A DNA stretch of 64,000 nt from contig JAVTVX010000004.1 of assembly GCA_033439265.1 (NCBI GenBank), positions 13,467,701 through 13,531,700 of the forward strand, read 5' to 3'. Under the pieces are notes generated by a model. The model did no database searches and had not been told where the DNA came from. It saw only the letters and a list, made by a program, of their open reading frames with translations. The stretch comes from Dillenia suffruticosa. Taxonomy: Eukaryota > Streptophyta > Magnoliopsida > Dilleniales > Dilleniaceae. Made by a program: the position numbers and the translations under genes. Positions 1-11,572 of the stretch are shown here, one piece after another (within the stretch, counting starts at the first letter, position 1; every line of letters begins with the position of its first letter).

Positions 1-701
1 TTCAAAGTCTTCTTAGAACGAACTGCAACAAGTTAATTGAATGGAAAAATATCAATAGGTGAGAGGAAAAAGAATAGTGTGATTAGCATCATAGTAGTAG
101 ATTCTTAGGCTTCACACCTAGAGCAAAAAGGTAACACACCTTCCATGGTTTGAGAGCTTAAAGCATTTTTTTTTTGAGAAATTGAAATTCTTATTTAATA
201 TATTTCATATTAAGATTACAAAACTTTAAATAGACAATTAATGTTAAGAAAATAGAAAAAACTAATAACACTCAAATTTAGATGCTATTAAATAATCTTT
301 AGTTAGCTCTAATAATAAAGAAATATAGAAGGAATTTCCTAAATAACTTGAGACCAAAAAATAGAAATTAATTTTGGTAATAAACTTCTAAAAGGAAAAA
401 ATCCTACCCCAGGAAGGTACTGCTATGGAATTTGTGAATAGTACTCCATCATTACTGACTCCTTTTAATCAAGCTCAAAAAAATGGATGATCAACCGTTG
501 GAGTTTTCATCCCCATTATCTCTCTCCGAATTGATTGCACTTGACACTGAGTTAAATAACTGGTACTTCTCATGCAAATACAATTAACTTGCTGACATTC
601 ATTACCCCTAACCGAAACACAATCTAACCATGGTTATATGCATCACGATCATAGAGCGAAGCCCTTCCAAGAATAGTATGTGAAACTTTCATAGGAATAA
701 A
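1..701. other. AT-rich intergenic DNA, no gene seen
   Basis: Both strands are interrupted by frequent stops and no protein motif, RNA gene or element terminus was recognised. Short A runs are the only structure visible before the tandem duplication that follows. Confidence 0.6.
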
Positions 702-1053
702 ATCACACCAAATGGAATCATAACAACACCTATTGTAAAAGAATCTAAACATTTCTGAGTTTCCCAAATGTGAAGAGGTGATTTGTTGGTGTTATGGATG
801 ATTATTTTGATTGGCTTGCTATTATATCCCCAATGAATCTTTGCTTCGGGTTATCTCATACCAATCAAAGCTAGCATCACCCCAAATGAAATCATAACAA
901 CACCAATTGTAAAAGGATCTAAACATTTTTAAGCTGCCAGAATGGTGCAGAGGTGATTAGTTTGATGTTATCGATGATTATTTTGATTGGCTTGCTATTA
1001 TATCACGAGCAGATCTTTGATTGGGGTTACATCATACCAATCAAAGCTAAGCA
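702..1053. repeat. Two-copy tandem duplication, period about 174 bp
   Basis: The landmark aatcataacaacacc recurs about 174 bp later. Both copies share a block meaning 'gatgattattttgattggc' and end in ccaatcaaagcta. The copies have diverged clearly, so the duplication is old. In the second copy ctttgattgg (1015-1024) and ccaatcaaag (1037-1046) form a 10-bp perfect stem with a 12-nt loop; the first copy has lost this pairing. No coding content is seen. Confidence 0.75.
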
Positions 1054-1090
1054 TTCCGTTATATTATAATAATCAAGTATTTGATTCAGT

Positions 1091-1249
1091 TATCTCTCTT
1101 ATTATACTGCAATGAGAAGCTCCCACTTTAGCATTGCCATCCCATCGATTCTGATGGAGATCGTATTTGCTTGTTATGGTCTTTGTTAGAATGGATGGGA
1201 TGCCAATGCAGAAGTAAGAGTTTCTCATTGTAGTATAATGAGAAAGTGA
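1091..1249. repeat. Fold-back: 60-nt imperfect inverted repeat with 39-nt loop
   Basis: The left arm (1091-1150) and the reverse complement of the right arm (1190-1249) agree at about 48 of 60 positions by hand alignment. Several remaining mismatches would be G-U wobble pairs in RNA. The longest uninterrupted blocks are attatact, caatgagaa and catcccatc. The size and pairing would suit a pre-miRNA-like hairpin, a small MITE, or the relic of an inverted duplication. No known mature miRNA was recognised and no clear target-site duplication flanks it. Confidence 0.75.
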
Positions 1250-2407
1250 GCACAAAAAAATTGTGAATATTCAAAAGAGTTTTCTTAGAACAACTGCAAT
1301 AAGTAAATTGAAAGAAAAAATAGCAATAGATGAGAAAAAAGGGGATAGGGTTACTAGGATCACACTAGCAAATTGTTATGCAACATACCTATGGCAAGAA
1401 AATATCACAATTTTAGGGTTTGAGAGAATTTAAATCATTTTGGCTAAAAATGCGGATTCTTATTCGACGTGCTTCATAATAAGGTAACAAACCTTAATCT
1501 TAAGGAATATAAAAACTACTAGTAAAACTAAAACTTATAAACTTCTAAATAATCCTAAATTAATTGTAATAATAAAGAAAAAGAGAAAAAATTAGACCAG
1601 AAATAGAAACTAATTTAAGTGAAAAACCTCTAAAAAGAAAATATCCTGCTGTAGGAAAAGTACTGCTATAGTATTCGTGAATATTACTCCTTTGTTTCTA
1701 ACTTTTAAAATCTTAATCAAGCTCCCATAAAAAGGACGCTTAGCTGATTGAGCTTCGATCCCTATCAGAACGAAAAGTGGAAATTCCAAGAAATATTGAA
1801 TTTCCTTAAGTGCATTAAAAACTCATAGTATATTAATTGTACCCTTATATGCAAAAAAAAAAAAAAAAAAAAAAAAGAAGAAATAGGGCCCATTTGAGTA
1901 TGCCATGGATTGAAATGAATCTATGCTATTTAAGTACAAATATTGTTCAGAAATTAAATTATTTTTCTAAAAAGGGAAAGCATTATAGATGTTAATTCTT
2001 TTATCCACAATTGGACATGTTGAACATTGTAAAGAGCTAATTGGTTCAGAAGTGCCGGTATGATATCTACAGTTAGACGTATAATTTTTCTATGAGACCA
2101 TTTATGACTGTAGATATGTTCTCAAAAATTAACATATACTTCAAATGAAGCTAGTTGAATTTTAAAGAGGTTTTGAAAAGTTGGTCTCCTTTAACAGCAG
2201 AATATTAGATAATAAAATAATGAAAATTTTGATTCCCTTTCTTTTTAATGTGCATATGTTAGAGATGTTCTCCAAGCAAAAGCAGTCTTCAAATTTATTT
2301 TTGATATATGAATCAAACTTTAATTAATTAAAAGCTATGAGGACCAAGAAATGGAGGCAGGGATATGAATGATGCATTATAATTTTACAGATTATTGATG
2401 AACACGT

Positions 2408-2408
<1 letters not shown>

Positions 2409-2439
<31 letters not shown>
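2409..2439. repeat. Poly-T run (31 nt)
   Basis: An uninterrupted run of 31 T. It could be the A tail of a retroposed sequence lying on the minus strand, but no LINE or SINE body was recognised beside it. Confidence 0.9.
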
Positions 2440-2440
<1 letters not shown>

Positions 2441-3949
2441 TAAATAAATTGCTGTGCAGACAAATTGTGCAACACTGATCATTTTGATAGTGAACCTTTT
2501 GTCATCCAAGTAGCATTACTAAATTGATGAAGCGCCTAATGATAATAATGGTAGTAAAAAATTACTTTCCAAACAATCTACTCTTACTACATTATTTTAG
2601 ACAGACTTGTGAGATATAATTTGTTCTTTTTTTGGGGGGGGTGGGGTTGTGGGAGTCTTTCTCAATTAAATGGATAACAACTTGTATTATTTGACATTCT
2701 CTAGATTTTAGAACTGGTGAAGATCATGGCCTTTCCACCATCCTGCTCCAACACTTTCATTTATCATTATGCTTTGTATTCTTTATGTAGCAAACTCAAT
2801 AACACAACCATAAGATGTTTACTTGTGTCTCCAGCATTGCTTCTTGGAATTTACTCCGATTAATAACATCAACAATATCATGTTTCAAAGCTAAGAGGTT
2901 ATACAAATTTTGGATAACATACATGGATCAAATTATTTGGTGGTGAGGATGAATAAAGAATATCGAAACACCATCTGACTACTGTGTTGGTCTCTTGGCA
3001 AACGTTGGGACAACACGCCTCCACTGTTTTTTCTTAAGAAGTTGTAATAATTTTTAATATTAGAAAGAAAATATATACAAAAAATTTGAACTCTATTATA
3101 TAAATCCATTTGTATAATTAACTATAGATTCTGATTAGTAATTTCATGATAATCACTATAACATTAATATATTTTAATGCAATTATTTTGATTTTATCTG
3201 TACTATAGATAGAAGTGGCGTATTTTGAGCCATTTTCTATTTGCTGACAATTTCTATTTATTTTGACATCCCAACAATGCCCTTTTAGTATATTACTTGC
3301 AACTATTTGGAAGTCAAATTCAATTGACTAGAGTTTACTTCAAGTAAACTGAAAGATGAATGAATTTTAACTACTTATAAATGTGTGTGTGTGTGAAATT
3401 TAGTTTATTACTATTGAAAATAGAGGAGGAGAAACAAAATTCTTTTGACTCATTTGGCCATGAGTGGTTGCATTATGAAATGGTTTCTTGAGAGACTGCA
3501 TGGTAAAAGGTGGCTTCGGTGCCTAGCACTGAGCACACTTCTATTTTATACAACAAGGAAGACACCAACAATTAAATACAACAATTTCCTATGATGACTA
3601 TTCATATTCTCTAGTCCCAATACCCAGTACTCTATAAAGTATCTTTTTTCAAGAGATTATTAACTCCCTATTGATGCCAACAATATAATAATATCTAATT
3701 ATTTGAATTCACAAAGAATTGCTTTCATAATGTTCTACCTCTATCTAATATTCTTTGTTCTTTATGAATTTATGTAAAGATCTTTTTGAGGCTTATAATT
3801 TACTAAATGAGGTTAATATATTCTGGGAAAAAAACCTTAGTGTTTTACTATGTACTGGATATTAATTGCATATACTAGATATTAGCAAAAAAAAAAAAAA
3901 GAAGAGAATTCTTTTGTGAAGCATATGCTTCAAAACTACAACTCAAGTA

Positions 3950-3960
3950 TATGTGTCTGT

Positions 3961-4006
<46 letters not shown>
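3950..4006. repeat. (TG)n microsatellite
   Basis: A TG dinucleotide tract with a few TC interruptions at its left end, followed by acgtatacg. Likely length-polymorphic between individuals. Confidence 0.9.
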
Positions 4007-4009
<3 letters not shown>

Positions 4010-4259
4010 TATACGATTAAAATACATTAGTGTGCCATGTCATGTCTTACTATTTTTGGGTTTTATTATGGAACCATGGCTATGTTTATGCTTGATTACC
4101 TTGTTTGTGACAATAGTAGGAAGTTGAGGTTGTTATCCTTAATATTGATTTTGAACTATTTAGTCATCATCTCCTTAGCCTCATGTAGTAGTGCTTTGAA
4201 GACCTTAATATACTTAAGTTTGGACCACAGAATAAAAGGGTATTAAGCATAAAGAAATG

Positions 4260-4285
4260 ATGTGTGTGTGTGTGTGCGCGCATAT

Positions 4286-4316
<31 letters not shown>

Positions 4317-4326
4317 GGAGAGAGAT
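4260..4326. repeat. Compound (TG)n-(GA)n microsatellite
   Basis: A TG tract passes through gcgcgcatat into a GA tract with small interruptions. No gene lies next to it. Confidence 0.9.
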
Positions 4327-5239
4327 GATGATGTTGATAAGCCAGACGAGGAGGTATGGGAGGAAGAAACATATGTGACAGGGGGGAGAAGAAGACTTGT
4401 AGCTGTTTCTTGTTATGCGGAACTTAGTTTTGGCCTTCCTAGCTTAACATAGACTGAAATTAATAGAGCATTTGGATTTACATCTATGAAGTACTCCCCC
4501 CCCCCTTGTGTAAATTCTTTGACCAAAACTCTAGTACGATAACAGTTTTAAAGCATTTTATAGTGAAAATCTGATTTGGGATGAAAAATCATTATACATT
4601 TTCATATTGTAGCATGATTAGATAAACATATGATTGATTTAGAGTTAGAAATAGGGTTATTCATGTAGGGAGGCAAGTTTCCTCTCTCTCATGCATCTTA
4701 TTTTTCTTCTATATGTGACTCTGTGTTGCTGCCAAAAGATTTCCAGCAACCTGACCATAATTTGAAGCATCAAACTTGCAAAAAAAAAAAAAAAAAAAAA
4801 AAAAATCTCAACGACTTCAAGCTCTTTTATAGTAAAGCCCTATAATCTTCTCTATTTACAGTTATAACAACTGCCACTTGTGCTTTTAATTCTGGGACAA
4901 ATATAATTAAAAAGAGAGGCCTTTCTCTGAGTTCTTATGGGTTTAGCAGACTCATTTTTTATCAGAAAGAGATTTAAAGGAAACTTGAGATTTCTCTCAC
5001 AAGTATTGATCAACTCCAAACCATTCATACTTACCGTTCTTTGCTTACATTTCTCCTGTTCAGTGATTTTTGCATTTTTTGTTCTTTAAAAATTTCTACC
5101 GATAAATTTCAGTTCTGGTTTTGTTCATCAGTGAATGAAATACACTGAGTAGGAGATTTCATTTTTCTTCTTAATGATTATTCAAAATGTTTATACGCTG
5201 AATCATGATTATTTTTTAAGGTGTTGTTGTCTCGTATCA

Positions 5240-6297
5240 TTTGATTAAATTGTTTTTTACAAGACTTGCATATATATTATTTGCATATCATCTGTTTCTC
5301 GCATATATATTATATGCAATAGTGATAGATGAAATCACAAAGAGCATTCAAGATGAAATATCTTGGTATATACTATTTGCAGATGATATAGTGTTGGTTG
5401 ACGAAACTAGAGAGTATATTAGTGTTAAATTGGAGTTATGGAGGAACACACTAAAGTCTAGATGATTTAGATTGAGTCGGTCAAAATTTGAGTATATGAA
5501 ATGCATATTTAGTGGTAATTAACAGAATGATAAAAAAAGGATTAAGTTAAGAGGACATGACATACCAAAAAATGAATGTTTTAGATATTTTGGTTCCATC
5601 ATTCAAAACAATATAAATATAGATCGAGATGTGAATCATAGGATCCAAATGGGATGGATGAAATGGAGAAGGGCATCTGGAGTTCCTTGTGATTGAACAA
5701 TGCCACTGCATTTGAAGGGGAAATTTTATAAAATCGCAATAAGATCAACATTATTATATGACACCAAGTGTTGGGTCATTAAATAATAAGAACATAAAAC
5801 GACTATAGCTAAGATGAGGATGTTCGGATGGATGTGAGTAAAACTAGGAATGATATGATTAGAAATGAAGAGATACGTACTAAATTATGAGTGAACTCAA
5901 TTGTGGATAAGATACGATAGTATAGACGGAGATGGTTAGACATATGCAATAGCGACCCAAAAATGTACCAATTAGAATAATCGAGAGTTTAAATATAGAG
6001 TATTTAATAAAATGTCGAGATAAGTCGTTGAAAATCAGGATGCAATGTATCCGTAAAGATATGATGCTTAAGGGGTTAACTGTGAAGATAAATTTAGATA
6101 AGAACGAGTGACGTAGAAAATTTAGAACACGTTAAATTATCTCTTTGTCATTGTAAGTTTATATGGATAATTAATTAGTTAGTTTGTTTGTTTTTGTTTT
6201 TTTTTGTATTAATTTTCTGGCCTATATGTTTTGTCAAATAGTCGACCCCAAAATTTGGAATTAAGATTCAGGTTGTTGTTGTTGTTGTTGTTGTATA
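5240..6297 (+). mobile_element. RTE-type LINE, 5'-truncated and decayed, with (TTG)n tail
   Basis: Translation shows the C-terminal part of a plant RTE-clade reverse transcriptase. The catalytic segment LFADDIVLVDETR is at about 5383-5421, followed by motifs like LELWRNTLKS, CFRYFGSIIQ, VNHRIQMGWMKWR and LKGKFYKIAIRSTLLYDTKCW, spread over 5430-5790 with in-frame stops between them. The 3' end is diagnostic: gaccccaaaatttggaatta leads into a repeated gtt tail (about 6272-6293), the usual end of plant RTE LINEs. The 5' part (endonuclease and N-terminal RT) is missing, as expected from incomplete reverse transcription. The FADD catalytic pair is kept, but the stops make this copy inactive. No convincing target-site duplication was identified. 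Confidence 0.85.
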
Positions 6298-8600
6298 GAA
6301 AGATGCAAGACATGGATAGACTCATTTTGTGGTTTCAAAATTTATTGTGCTTTGTGAAAATGGCCCCTCACGAATGCAAATGGCCTGCATTAGTGCATCC
6401 AGTGATGACTAACAGTAATGGAAGGGCCATTTTACTAATGATATAAATGACATAGCTGTACTACAGGGTGATCTAGTGACTTTGGGCCAAATTGGGGATT
6501 AAGAGAGTTTGTTCCTTCAACAATAGCAGTCTGAAAAGTAAGCTAGTTATGAGCTTTAAACCATTCCCTAACACCCATCATATAGATAGTTGAGGTGTTT
6601 AATATGAGCCAGGAATGGAAATGGAACACAAGGGTCATCATTTAAGCATAAAAGAAATTATTGTGGAAAACCTATTTAATAGCAAATGTTTCAAAGAACA
6701 ATGAGCGAACTAAATTATTCTCTGACATTTTCTCTGATCGTTATCCAAGAAGAAAAGAATTTGGCATGTGAACTGTCAATTGGAAAAGATCTGGGAAATT
6801 TCATAAGGATACATTTTGCATGACAAATCCATAGCAGCAAAAGTGGCACTTGACTTCAGGGTTAATAAATATAAGAGGATCAGTAAGTGCAAGCTGATGG
6901 GGGGGGTTGAGGCATTGTATTTCAGATTTGGATTGGATATTGGAAGTGTTAGGACAAGGAGATTTTGTTTTGCAGCCAAATTTAGCTGCAGGGGGATGAA
7001 GGATAAAAGTAGCCAGGAGAGACCATGCTTCTCCTTCAGGCACTCTGGTCACAAGTGGACAATACCTGATGCTTAGGTGCACAAATATGTCAGGGAACCT
7101 TTCCTTTGGCAAATTGAAGATTACAATTGAATTACAATAGTCTCTGAAGAGAGGTGAGCTTTTGGAGGTCTGTGGATGACATTTTTTCCAAACTTATGTG
7201 ACCACTGATGAAAAGACAGCTTAAAGTGGGAGGCACCAGAGTTTCATCATCTGGAAAAGTAAACCAACTCTTTGTTTTTAATTCTCAAACTATAAATTCT
7301 TCAAAAGAGGTGAGTGTGTGAAGACCCCACTTTGACTCTACCTTCTCCTCTATGGTTTTTTAAGCTGGTATGGTAAGATATCTCAGTTCGGGAAGCGAAT
7401 TCCTCCGGAAAACGAAATATAAGCAAAACTATATGGTGTGTTTTTGACAGAAGTAAAGTAAGTTACCTTACTTTTTTCAAAAGAAAAACTACTACAAATT
7501 GTTTCCCCTTGTTCTTGATAAAACATTGTGTCTTCTAACCATGTGATATCTTATATTTGAATTAATTGGTCTGCTAATTTGTTTGGTTGCCAGACCACTG
7601 TCTGCTCGTCTGGTTTTTTATGGCCTTGATTCGTTTAATATTGTTGTATGAACCACTAAGGCTTCACCTTGAATAGAGTGTCTGATAAAGAAAGGTCGGT
7701 TTGTCTTCTGTTCAGATCGAATGTATGCATTTTTTTTCCCTCTCTTTCCTTTCATTTTCCCTTTTCCTTTTGTACAGATGGAAAGAGGGATATATCAGCA
7801 ACCATCTCCCTAGAAATTTCAGAAGCATTAACTTTGGAGTAAGCTCATACATTATATGGAAGTGGATGGCTAGAGGTAGAGGTATGATGCCCATACACAT
7901 TGCTGCATACAACAACCAAATATTGCATTCATTGAATCATTGTAACCTCTTGCTTAAAATGGTCTTTCTCAAGGAATTGTTTATCACTTAAAGAGAAGAT
8001 GCATTTCTGAGAAGTCCAAATGGATACACGCTCTTGAAGAGCAAATTGACCACTTCAAAATCAACCGGTATCCATATTCAACTTTGATACATCGTAACTA
8101 CCCGCAACAAACCACATCTATGTTGCTTGCGACTAAGCTTGAGCTGTTACTGTTTGGCTTCTGTTCTGTGTACAAGATAATGTCAAGTGCATACTTATAT
8201 TAGTCTCCTAGTGCGCTCTGGTTCAACAATAATGCATTCCTCTGATGCTTGTTTAAAGGGGAAGTTGCTGGATAGTCAGAAAGTAGGAGTGAAGAGAAAA
8301 GGTTTTCCATGATTCCTGGCCAATGGAAAGATGAGATAGGTGGTGATACAGAGTGATCTAGTTAGACTCGTTGACGACGTGTTAAGAAGAAGATCCAGAC
8401 AAAGAAATGCTAGAATGGAGGAAGTAAGAAGGGCTCTCTCTCTCTCTCTCTCTCTCGCGTACAAAATGTCAGAAACTGTGAGATCTAACAAAACAAAAAC
8501 AAATATCTTATGTGAATAAAAGATATGGCTTCTAACATTACTATTATCGTTTAGGGATATTTGAGCAGATAGAAGTGCCACTAATTTGCCCAAAAAATAA
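6298..8600. other. Intergenic DNA, no recognised gene
   Basis: Base composition is less extreme here than to the left. Opposed overlapping open frames exist around 6776-7112, but none has a recognisable family motif or extends beyond about 100 codons. A pyrimidine tract ending in tgtacag at about 7731-7779 resembles a splice acceptor, but no exon could be supported. A (CT)n tract lies at 8433-8456. A gene cannot be excluded. Confidence 0.4.
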
Positions 8601-8912
8601 AGATTTTATTTTTCAAAACTAAATCAATCAAAATATACTTAAATTTAATTCAGCAGGGGAAAAAGGACTTGGAAATAATTGAGTCTTCTCATGAGAAGCT
8701 ATCAGATCTCATCCCATCGAAGAAAGAGCAGAAATGGCAATATACAAAGATTTTTTTCCTTTTTGTTCGGCTTTACTTTTCATTTTTTCCCCCTTCATTG
8801 TAACATGTGCTTTCCAGTCTGCATAGAAAACTCACATATTACCGTTTGCATCACTGCAAGGCCTAGCCCAATTGCAGGAGGTGTGCAATATTAAGCATAA
8901 TAACTATCCCTA

Positions 8913-8918
8913 TTTATT
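8913..8918 (-). promoter_or_regulatory. Candidate poly(A) signal AATAAA
   Basis: On the minus strand an AATAAA hexamer lies about 85 nt past the stop codon of the two-exon gene ending at 9003. Its position suits a plant near-upstream element, but the motif is common in AT-rich DNA. Confidence 0.4.
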
Positions 8919-9002
8919 GCTTGGCAAAGGCTTGAAATTATTAGATACATCCCTTTCTGAGTAAATCTACAGATACCTTGTTGTGGGAGATTCTGAAATG
9001 TA

Positions 9003-10638
9003 TCAATCCATACGCCCCTTAGATGACAAGAAGGTTGCTTCGGTAGATGTAAGAGCCGAGGCAGTCGTAGAAGGTGTTGGATGGGCATTGGACCAGACAA
9101 AAAATCTCCAAAAGGATCGATGGCGTTTGCGCTTGAGATGGTTATGACTGAGCTCCGCTTCCTCTTCAGATCGCCTTAGCATTTCCCACATCACTTGTAT
9201 GTCTTCATACCCACACGTTTGTACATCGTCTCGAAGCTTTAGAATGCCACCACCTGCCAACGTCGCCAACATGGTATTAACAAGGACGACGGGTTAACAA
9301 CCATCACTCAAAACATTCATCATTATTTATCATTTTAGTTATTTTGACAACAAATGAAATTAATTACTCAAGTACCAAGCTTGGGAGAGACTTTGTTCCA
9401 TCCAGTTACAATCCTGCCCCGGTCATCCAGTTGCCCATGTGGTACCATTGGCAACCCCCTGGCCCATGAATATGTTCAGTATTTATTTCTATTTTCTAGT
9501 CTGGTTGTTTCAATTCCTATAAGGATGTAACAATTTCATTATCTTTCTCCACACCCAGAAATTACTCGGAATCATTCACAATGGTTTTCACTTAGTTTGG
9601 ACTCCTAGGTCAATAAAAAAACTGCAAATGCTTCCGCTCTCACGCCCCTACATATCCGTTTGGGTTGGCATTACCAAGGGTATCCGATTCAACCCGAAAC
9701 CCATTTTTCCTAGGGTGTCAAAAAACCCACAAAAGGATGAATGCCTAAACTAATGGATGGGTTCTTGAACATAAGTTATTCTAATCGAGAATTAAAAAAT
9801 AAATACAGGAAGAGTCAGGTATCTAAATTAAGATCGTATTTGAATCAAATTAATCGGAGAATTTTAAGACCAACAGTTTAAGACAAAATAAAAGTGTTAT
9901 TCTGTTGGAAAAAAAAATGAAAACATTAATGCATCACCTATGAGACGTGTTTGCTTAGAAATAGTTCTATTTTGTTAATACATAACTTTTTCCCCATTTT
10001 TTTCCTTAAAAAGAAGAATTAAAGATTCTCTTCTCCCTTGTCTTAAGAAATAAGTCAGCTCAATTTCAATCCTATAGTTTCTTTTTTTTTTTTTTTTTTT
10101 CTTTTTTAGCAAGAAATCTTGCGGTTCTAGTAGTAGTGCACAAAGTTAGGTTGTGCCCACGTTATACTGTAGGTTATAGTGGGTGAATATTTTAATTTAC
10201 AATATAGCATTAAAAAAAGAAATCCCCCCATAACATACCATACCATACCATACCATACCATACCATAACATACCAGACCATACCGACTTGGTAGCGTAGA
10301 AGATTTTCCACAATCTCTATGCCATTCATAATTTGATACCCATATTAGATTTGTGGGTCTAATAATTATGATTTTATATTAATTACAATAAGAGAATAGA
10401 AAAATAAATAGAGAGAGAATTAATTTTTAAATTGAAATTTACTGTACCCGTATCGGATTATTAAATGCCAGAAAAAAAAAAAAAGCAAAATAAAAAACAG
10501 GGCAGAGGCAACATTACGCCACCATTCCATTGACCTTCAATAATTCCGAATCGCACTTCTTTAACCCAATTCCCCACCCCCCCCCCCCCACCCCCCTCCA
10601 ACCCCTCTCGGATTATACTGGAATATTTTTCTTTACAC

Positions 10639-10669
<31 letters not shown>

Positions 10670-11225
10670 TTAAAACTGTTCATAAATAATTATATTTTAA
10701 TCACTGTTTTAAGAAAATTGAAGTCTCTCCGGTCCTCCTGTACTCCATATTTTTATATGAATACCAAAAAAACAGCTGCATTGTTCTGGTTCTTAGTGGG
10801 GGCTCCATTTTTATTTTTGGGTTATAGTACAATTATTAAAATAAATTAATAGTTGATAATTTTCTGTACCAGAAAAACGTGAAAACTCAACTCAACTGGG
10901 CCACTCTGTTAACATAAACCCATCTTTTCATTTTTCCCCTTTTTCTCTAATTCAAAAATCAATTTTTAATATTTTCTTATTAAAACTTCAGTTAAAAGCG
11001 TAAACAGCACCCCCAATTCATCAAAACAAAATAAAAATTAAAAACAGAGAGGAAGGGTCCAATCTAATCACACAATAATTTTAAAACAAAAAAGAAAAAT
11101 TAATTGAGAGAGAGAGAGAGAGAGAGAGAGATAAACGAACCGTTGGTTCGAGCTCTGTGAACACGAGAAGTAACAGCGACCCAGACTCGTCTAACTGGGA
11201 ATACTAGTTTTTCCCACAAATCCAT
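9003..11225 (-). CDS. Two-exon gene for a 111-residue protein of unknown function
   Basis: The proposed exons are 11225-11141 (85 nt) and 9253-9003 (251 nt), with the stop TGA at 9005-9003. The intron has a GT donor at 11140-11139 and an AG acceptor at 9255-9254. Joining them keeps one frame (phase 1) across ...RARTN|GGGILKL. Exon 1 begins MDLWEKLVFPVRRVWVAV, basic and amphipathic. Exon 2 holds LRDDVQTCGYEDIQVMWEML, then a basic KRKRHRSFWRFFVW segment and a Ser/Thr-rich tail. From memory, this layout matches a family of small uncharacterised eudicot proteins with a VQTCGYEDVQVMWEML core, about 90-120 residues long; no biochemical role is known to me. No signal peptide or membrane segment is seen. 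The basic patches could act in nuclear targeting or binding, which is speculation. The start was chosen because MDLWEK begins the conserved-looking part; an in-frame ATG at 11333 exists upstream. Confidence 0.75.
10229..10284. repeat. (CATAC)n pentanucleotide repeat
   Basis: About ten tandem copies of ccata with a few variants (aaca, gacca) at the right end, inside the predicted intron. Confidence 0.85.
10571..10605. repeat. C-rich tract within the predicted intron
   Basis: Runs of four, thirteen or more, six and four C, separated by single A or short spacers. The transcribed minus strand is correspondingly G-rich and could form a G-quadruplex; this is inferred from the run pattern only. Confidence 0.8.
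11106..11131. repeat. (GA)n microsatellite beside exon 1
   Basis: An uninterrupted GA tract. Read on the minus strand it is a CT tract starting about nine bases inside the predicted intron, just past the donor. Confidence 0.9.
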
Positions 11226-11232
11226 CACTTTT

Positions 11233-11314
11233 AGTGTGTGAGTGTGTGTGTGTGTGTCTCTCTCTCTGTCTCTCCTCCTCCTCCTCCTTCTCCTCCTTCT
11301 AATAATAATAATAA
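11233..11314. repeat. Compound TG/CT/CTC/AAT microsatellite in the 5' leader
   Basis: TG, CT, CTC and AAT tracts follow one another directly. On the minus strand they lie immediately upstream of the ATG at 11225 and would be transcribed as the 5' UTR. Confidence 0.85.
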
Positions 11315-11375
11315 TCGACTTATTCAATCCCAAACCACCCTAGTGATATCTCACTTAATCCTGCAGACGCTCAAT

Positions 11376-11376
11376 T

Positions 11377-11404
<28 letters not shown>
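11376..11404. repeat. (GA)n microsatellite, CT-rich on the transcribed strand
   Basis: About 14 GA units. CT-rich tracts such as this are common in plant 5' UTRs and core promoters, and its position about 150 nt upstream of the proposed start codon fits that. Confidence 0.85.
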
Positions 11405-11409
<5 letters not shown>

Positions 11410-11572
11410 TTGTGTTTGGGTTTATGTTTGTGGAGTAATATGTAGTGATTGATGAGAAAGAAGAGCAACATAAACATAAACCGGAAGCTTTTTGAGGTGG
11501 GTGGGGGTGGGGGCATACAAAAGGAACCAAATTCACCGACAACTGACGCGCACACTTTTTCCTTTTAGACCT

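Larger units (their letters stand above)
1250..5239. other. AT-rich intergenic DNA with simple repeats, no gene seen
   Basis: This 4-kb stretch contains long A or T runs (1853-1876, 2409-2439, about 4780-4805), a (TG)n tract and a mixed TG/GA tract. Short open frames here are interrupted or made of low-complexity codons, and no protein family was recognised on either strand. Confidence 0.55.
9254..11140 (-). other. Intron (1887 nt) of the 111-residue protein gene
   Basis: Bounded by GTTCGT on the donor side and TTGGCAG on the acceptor side when read on the minus strand. It contains a (CATAC)n array, poly-T and C-rich tracts and no other recognised gene. The assignment depends on the two-exon model. 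Confidence 0.65.

Noticed and set aside
6776..7112. Overlapping frames of 67-103 codons on both strands
   Set aside because: No recognisable motif and no sign of splicing partners; overlapping open frames in opposite strands are expected by chance in this slightly GC-richer patch.
11355..11555. 66-codon minus-strand frame upstream of the small gene, ending in a Ser-Leu repeat
   Set aside because: Built largely from the CT microsatellite and with no conserved motif; it could act as an upstream ORF, but nothing supports it as a gene.
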